DNA of 28,508 nucleotides. Source: JBEATZ01 sp041178545 (GTDB lineage: Bacteria > Planctomycetota > UBA1135 > UBA2386). The translations under genes were made by a program, and so were the position numbers. The first letter of the stretch is position 1. Each line of letters begins with the position of its first letter. Positions 25,094 through 28,508 of this stretch are shown here, in pieces. Below the pieces are notes generated by a model, which saw only the letters and a list, made by a program, of their open reading frames with translations, was not told the origin of the DNA and did no database searches. The DNA lies in contig JBEGVB010000150.1 of NCBI GenBank assembly GCA_041178545.1, positions 1-28,508 of the forward strand. Reading direction: 5' to 3'.

Positions 25094-27727
25094 ATGCGTA
25101 TCCAAGCCCTGGCTGTTTCCTCCCTGCTTGCTTCTGCGTCGCTGTTGGTGGCGCAAGGTCCTGTGGTCCGCTCCGAGGTGGAGCCCAACAACGATGCGGC
25201 CACCGCGCAGACGTTCAACCTCGGCGACGAGGTGGTGTGCACGCTCGTTGCCGGTGAGCTGGACTGGTTCACGTTCACCGTGCCCTCGGCCGGCAAGGTG
25301 GAACTGTACCTCGCGGGCAACACGACGTCTGGCGGCACGACGGGCACCGACACGCGCATGTACCTGTACGACAGCACGGGTACGGCGCTGCTCGGCCTGA
25401 ACGACGACGCAGGTGGCACCGGCAACTTCACGGCCGCGCTCAACCACAACCTCCAGCCCGGGACCTACCTCGTGAAGGTCGAGGGATACAGCGCGACGGA
25501 TGCCGGCTTCTACTCCTTCGAGTCGTCGCTGCGTCCGCTCAAGAGCTACACCGACAGCGAGGCCTCGGAGCCAAACGACAACTCGCTCCGCTGGCGCCTC
25601 GCCGCCCCGACCACGGTGCCGGGCGCCCGCATGAACCATGCGATGGCGCACGACAGCGCGCGTGGCCGCACGGTGATGTTCGGCGGCACCAACACCTCGG
25701 GCATCCCGACGGCAGACACCTGGGAGTGGGATGGCTCCAACTGGACGCTGATCACTCCCGCCACGAGCCCTTCCGCTCGTTCCCGTTCGGCCATGACCTT
25801 TGACAGCGCTCGCGGCAAGGTGGTGATGTTCGGCGGATTCGACGGTTCCAACCTGCTGGGTGACACCTGGGAATGGAACGGCACCAACTGGGCCCAGATC
25901 ACCACGGCAGCCTCGCCGTCGGGCCGTGTGACGGCGATGGCCTACGACTCCACGCGCAACCGCACGGTGTTGTTCGGCGGCGGTGGCACGCTCTTCTACC
26001 TCAACGACACGTGGGAGTACGACGGGGTCAACTGGACGCTGATGGCCCCCGCGACCACGACGCCCTCGGGCCGTCTGAGTGAGTCGATGGCTTTCGATGC
26101 CTCGCGCGGCAAGACCGTGATGTACGGCGGTGTGTCCACCGCCATCACGTTCGGCGAGACCTGGGAGTGGAGCGGCACCGACTGGGCGCTCGTCTCGACG
26201 GCAACCGTGCCCCCGGCCCGCAGCCAGCACGCCAGTTTCTATGCCACGTACGGCTCGTCCAGCCGCGTGTACATCGTCGGCGGTCGCGACTCTGCTGGTG
26301 CGTCGCTCGGCGACATGTGGGAGTACAACGGCACCGACTGGACCCAGATCACGCCGCCTGACATGCCGTCGGCGCGCATGTCCTCGGCGATCGCCTACGA
26401 CTCCAACCGCGGTCGGGCCGTGCTCTTCGGTGGCAATACCGGCGGTGTCTCGACCACGGTGCGCAACAACCAGACCTACCGCTTCGGCGTCGCGGCCACC
26501 GAGATCGTGGGCCTCGACAAGCAGATCCAGGGCGACATCAGTGTCGCCGGCGATGCGGACTGGTACCGCTTCGAGGTGACCGTGCCCACCGCGGGCCTGT
26601 GGTTCTACCTCACGGACGGCGACACGCCTGGCCTCGTGCGTTCGCGCCTCGAGTTCTACACCTCCTCGCTCGCCCTCATCGGCACCACCCTCGGGACGAA
26701 CGCCGTGAACAGCGGCGTCTCCACCGCTCGTTCCTCTGCCCTGCGCACCTGGCCTGCCGGCGTGTACTACGTGGCCGTCAAGCAGGACTCGGGTTCCCTG
26801 GACCCGCTCACGGGCAAGTACCGCCTCGAGGTCCGTTCGATGGACCTGGGCACGGGCGCGACCGTCAGTGAGACCGAGCCCAACGACGTGGTGACCTCGC
26901 CCAACGTGGTCACGCTCGCCCCCGGCGACGTGGGCCTCGGTGCGGTTCCCACCGGCAGCAGCACCTCGGTCGGCTTCGACCTGTGGCGCATCACGCTGAG
27001 CGCACCTTCGACGGTCACCTTCCAGACCGACAATGGTTCCGCGCCAGCGCTGACGGACACCACGATCCAGTTGCTGAACGCCGACGGCAGCAGCTCTGGC
27101 ATCACCTCGCTGTCCGGCAACACGCTTGCACCCAGTGGCACCTCGCACGGTCGCGGGCAGGTGCGCTTCAACCTGACGCCCAACACCTACTTCCTCAAGG
27201 TGCACGGTGGTACCACCACGGTGAGCGGCAACTACAAGCTCTTCGTGGGCACCATGCCTTCCTACTACGTGGACGGCTCGTACACCTCGGTCACCGCCAA
27301 CGCGACCTGCCTCGGCAGCAACACCCTGCGGCCGACCATTGCGGTCGCCACCGGCATGTCCACGCGCGAGCGTCCGGTGCTCGGCACCCTGTTCCGCCGC
27401 CAGGTGACCCAGATGCGCAACAACGGCCTGTTCTTCACCGTGCAGGGCTTCAGCAACACGACGACCAACGGCGGCAGCACGCCGTTGCCGCTCGCGCTCA
27501 CCGGTGCCCCGAACTGCTCGCTCAACGTCGACCCGGCGTTCCTCAACCTCGGCATGGCTTCGGCGACCGGCACCTACGACTGGTCCATCGTGATGCCGGC
27601 GACGCAGTCGCTGCGCGGCATCGTGTTGTTCGACCAAGTAGTGGCCCTCGACCCTGCGGCCAATGCGCTGGGTGTCACCGTGTCGAACTACTTCCGTCAG
27701 ATCGTGGGCGATCGCTACTTCTACTGA
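25094..27727 (+). CDS. Secreted protein with PPC domains and a six-bladed kelch propeller
   Basis: 877 residues. Signal peptide ends LLVA-Q (20/21). PPC domain 1 (about 25-150) starts 'RSEVEPNND' and contains 'GELDWFTFTV' and 'LQPGTYLVKVEG'. A second PPC start, 'EASEPNDNS' (156-164), is cut by six kelch repeats (about 172-466), each about 50 residues, with FGG/YGG/VGG motifs near 197, 247, 295, 345, 396 and 446 and 'DTWEWDG'-like strands. PPC 2 then resumes ('LDKQIQGDISVAGDADWYRF', 474-493). PPC 3 begins 'SETEPNDVV' (592-600). The tail (725-877, 'RPVLGTLF', 'FDQVVALDPAANALG') resembles a module I associate with secreted planctomycete proteins. Function unknown; propellers and PPC domains suggest binding at the cell surface or outside. 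The gene heads a tandem pair of paralogs. Confidence 0.88.
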   Translation: MRIQALAVSSLLASASLLVAQGPVVRSEVEPNNDAATAQTFNLGDEVVCTLVAGELDWFTFTVPSAGKVELYLAGNTTSGGTTGTDTRMYLYDSTGTALLGLNDDAGGTGNFTAALNHNLQPGTYLVKVEGYSATDAGFYSFESSLRPLKSYTDSEASEPNDNSLRWRLAAPTTVPGARMNHAMAHDSARGRTVMFGGTNTSGIPTADTWEWDGSNWTLITPATSPSARSRSAMTFDSARGKVVMFGGFDGSNLLGDTWEWNGTNWAQITTAASPSGRVTAMAYDSTRNRTVLFGGGGTLFYLNDTWEYDGVNWTLMAPATTTPSGRLSESMAFDASRGKTVMYGGVSTAITFGETWEWSGTDWALVSTATVPPARSQHASFYATYGSSSRVYIVGGRDSAGASLGDMWEYNGTDWTQITPPDMPSARMSSAIAYDSNRGRAVLFGGNTGGVSTTVRNNQTYRFGVAATEIVGLDKQIQGDISVAGDADWYRFEVTVPTAGLWFYLTDGDTPGLVRSRLEFYTSSLALIGTTLGTNAVNSGVSTARSSALRTWPAGVYYVAVKQDSGSLDPLTGKYRLEVRSMDLGTGATVSETEPNDVVTSPNVVTLAPGDVGLGAVPTGSSTSVGFDLWRITLSAPSTVTFQTDNGSAPALTDTTIQLLNADGSSSGITSLSGNTLAPSGTSHGRGQVRFNLTPNTYFLKVHGGTTTVSGNYKLFVGTMPSYYVDGSYTSVTANATCLGSNTLRPTIAVATGMSTRERPVLGTLFRRQVTQMRNNGLFFTVQGFSNTTTNGGSTPLPLALTGAPNCSLNVDPAFLNLGMASATGTYDWSIVMPATQSLRGIVLFDQVVALDPAANALGVTVSNYFRQIVGDRYFY

Positions 27728-27924
27728 GGTTGGTTCTGCGGAGCGCGACATCTCGTCGCATGGTCCGTTCGCACGCGGCTGCACCTCCCGGGGTGTGGCC
27801 GCGTTGCGTTGGTGGACGTCTCTCGCACATGCGCTGTGCTTCCCCGGATTGCTCTTGTGCGGCGGAACGAAATGCATGCGGCTGGCAAGCGCGAGGAGGG
27901 GGGTGCGCATCGTGCAGTTGTCGC

Positions 27925-27930
27925 TATGCT
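27925..27930 (+). promoter_or_regulatory. Candidate -10 element of the second PPC gene
   Basis: TATGCT in the context GCTATGCTCC, the same ten bases as at 11269-11278, followed in both cases by C and A-rich then CCTTG. It lies 74 bases before ATG 28004. No -35 was recognised. Confidence 0.38.
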
Positions 27931-27939
27931 CCGCCCAAC

Positions 27940-27964
27940 CTTGGCGTCGTGGGACGACGCCAGG
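27940..27964 (+). promoter_or_regulatory. Strong inverted repeat in the leader of the second PPC gene
   Basis: TGGCGTCGT (27942-27950) and ACGACGCCA (27954-27962) pair perfectly around GGG, with two further pairs outside (C-G and a wobble). It begins about five bases after the likely transcription start, so it could be an operator or a 5' leader hairpin that stabilises the message. Confidence 0.45.
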
Positions 27965-28003
27965 TGTTCCCTCGTCCTCCCTTCCACGCGCACTGTGATC
28001 ACC

Positions 28004-28508
28004 ATGCGTATGCGTACCGAGTCCGTCCGTTCCATCCTTCCCGCGTTGTCCGTTGCATTGCTTGCGGCCCCGAGCGTGCTTGCGCAAGGGCCCACGGTCC
28101 GTACCGAGGTGGAGCCCAATGGCACCGTGGCCGAGGCAAACGAGTTCGCGGTGGGTGACGAGGTGATCTGCAACCTGACTGCGGGTGAGACCGATTGGTT
28201 CCGGTTCACGGTCACCCAGGCCGGACGCATCGACCTCATCACGTTCGGCAACACCACGGCAACCGGCACCACCCAGACCGACACCTCGCTCGAGCTCTTC
28301 GACAGCACCGGCACCACCTCGGTGGGCTGGAACGACGACATGGGCGGCAGCGGCAACTTCTGCGGTGGTCTGCACTACAACCTGCAGCCCGGCACCTACA
28401 CGCTCAAGGTCACGGGTTCGGGAGCGACGGATTCCGGCGTCTACAAGATCGACTGCTCGTGGCAGCCGCTGAAGACCTACACCAACACCGAGACCGAGCC
28501 CAATGACG
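28004..28508 (+). CDS. Secreted PPC-domain protein, paralog of the kelch/PPC protein (partial, C-terminus outside window)
   Basis: 168 complete codons from ATG 28004 (an alternative ATG lies at 28010); the frame is open at the window end. The signal peptide ends SVLA-Q (27/28). The mature part is a PPC domain: 'RTEVEPNGT', 'DWFRFTV', 'LELFDSTGT', 'NLQPGTYTLKVTG'. More than half of its residues match PPC domain 1 of the preceding gene by eye, including the joining 'PLK-YT' stretch and the next EPND start, where the window stops. So it cannot be seen whether it also carries a kelch insertion. It has its own promoter-like site and leader hairpin. Likely secreted or surface-bound; function unknown. 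Confidence 0.88.
   Translation, partial: MRMRTESVRSILPALSVALLAAPSVLAQGPTVRTEVEPNGTVAEANEFAVGDEVICNLTAGETDWFRFTVTQAGRIDLITFGNTTATGTTQTDTSLELFDSTGTTSVGWNDDMGGSGNFCGGLHYNLQPGTYTLKVTGSGATDSGVYKIDCSWQPLKTYTNTETEPND

Noticed and set aside
24623..28375. 1250-residue minus-strand open frame opposite the kelch/PPC gene
   Set aside because: Arg/His/Glu/Val-rich with repeats that merely mirror the kelch repeats on the other strand; no family resemblance.

Overview
The window is high-GC (around 70% by eye), densely coded DNA from a Gram-negative-type bacterium, most likely a member of the Planctomycetota. That assignment is an inference. It rests on kelch and PPC domain secreted proteins with a C-terminal module I associate with planctomycetes, RIFT-barrel and NHL secreted proteins, many TPR proteins, few Shine-Dalgarno sites, and a FemAB-family transferase next to family 2 glycosyltransferases. 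No rRNA, tRNA, phage, IS element or CRISPR array was seen.

Layout. (1) Positions 1-6246, minus strand: a receiver/kinase-like protein, an NtrC-type sigma-54 activator and a very large membrane-anchored TPR protein that runs off the left edge. (2) 6247-6806: a 560-base divergent gap with two strong hairpins. (3) 6807-10101, plus strand: a polyprenyl-phosphate-type glycosyltransferase, an unusual glycosyltransferase-FemAB fusion and a small membrane protein; this looks like a cell-surface glycan operon. (4) 10135-11195, minus strand: a PEGA lipoprotein overlapping a GmhB-type heptose bisphosphate phosphatase. (5) 11352-16501, plus strand: an SH3-like secreted protein, a TPR/HExxH metallopeptidase and an S9 prolyl-oligopeptidase-type serine peptidase, followed by a frameshifted GNAT acetyltransferase remnant. 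(6) 17223-19526 minus strand (secreted RIFT-barrel protein, possible polysaccharide lyase), with a possible small upstream ORF. (7) 19869-21849, plus strand: a thioredoxin-like TPR lipoprotein and a secreted NHL propeller. (8) A minus-strand sodium:solute symporter, then plus-strand glucose-6-phosphate isomerase, divergent with only 33 bases between them. (9) 25094-28508: two paralogous secreted PPC proteins in tandem, the first carrying a six-bladed kelch propeller, the second cut by the window end.

Recurring themes. All seven predicted signal-peptidase-I substrates have Ala-Gln at the predicted cleavage site. Several proteins keep a fold but lose its catalytic residues: the kinase-like protein has Asp for the phospho-accepting His, the glycosyltransferase half of the FemAB fusion has lost DXD, and the thioredoxin-like lipoprotein has no CXXC. 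A -10-like motif (GCTAnnnTCC) recurs upstream of several operons, some so close to the start codon that leaderless transcripts are likely. The most unusual items are the kelch propeller inserted inside a PPC domain, the degenerate two-component pair, and the uniform Ala-Gln export signature.
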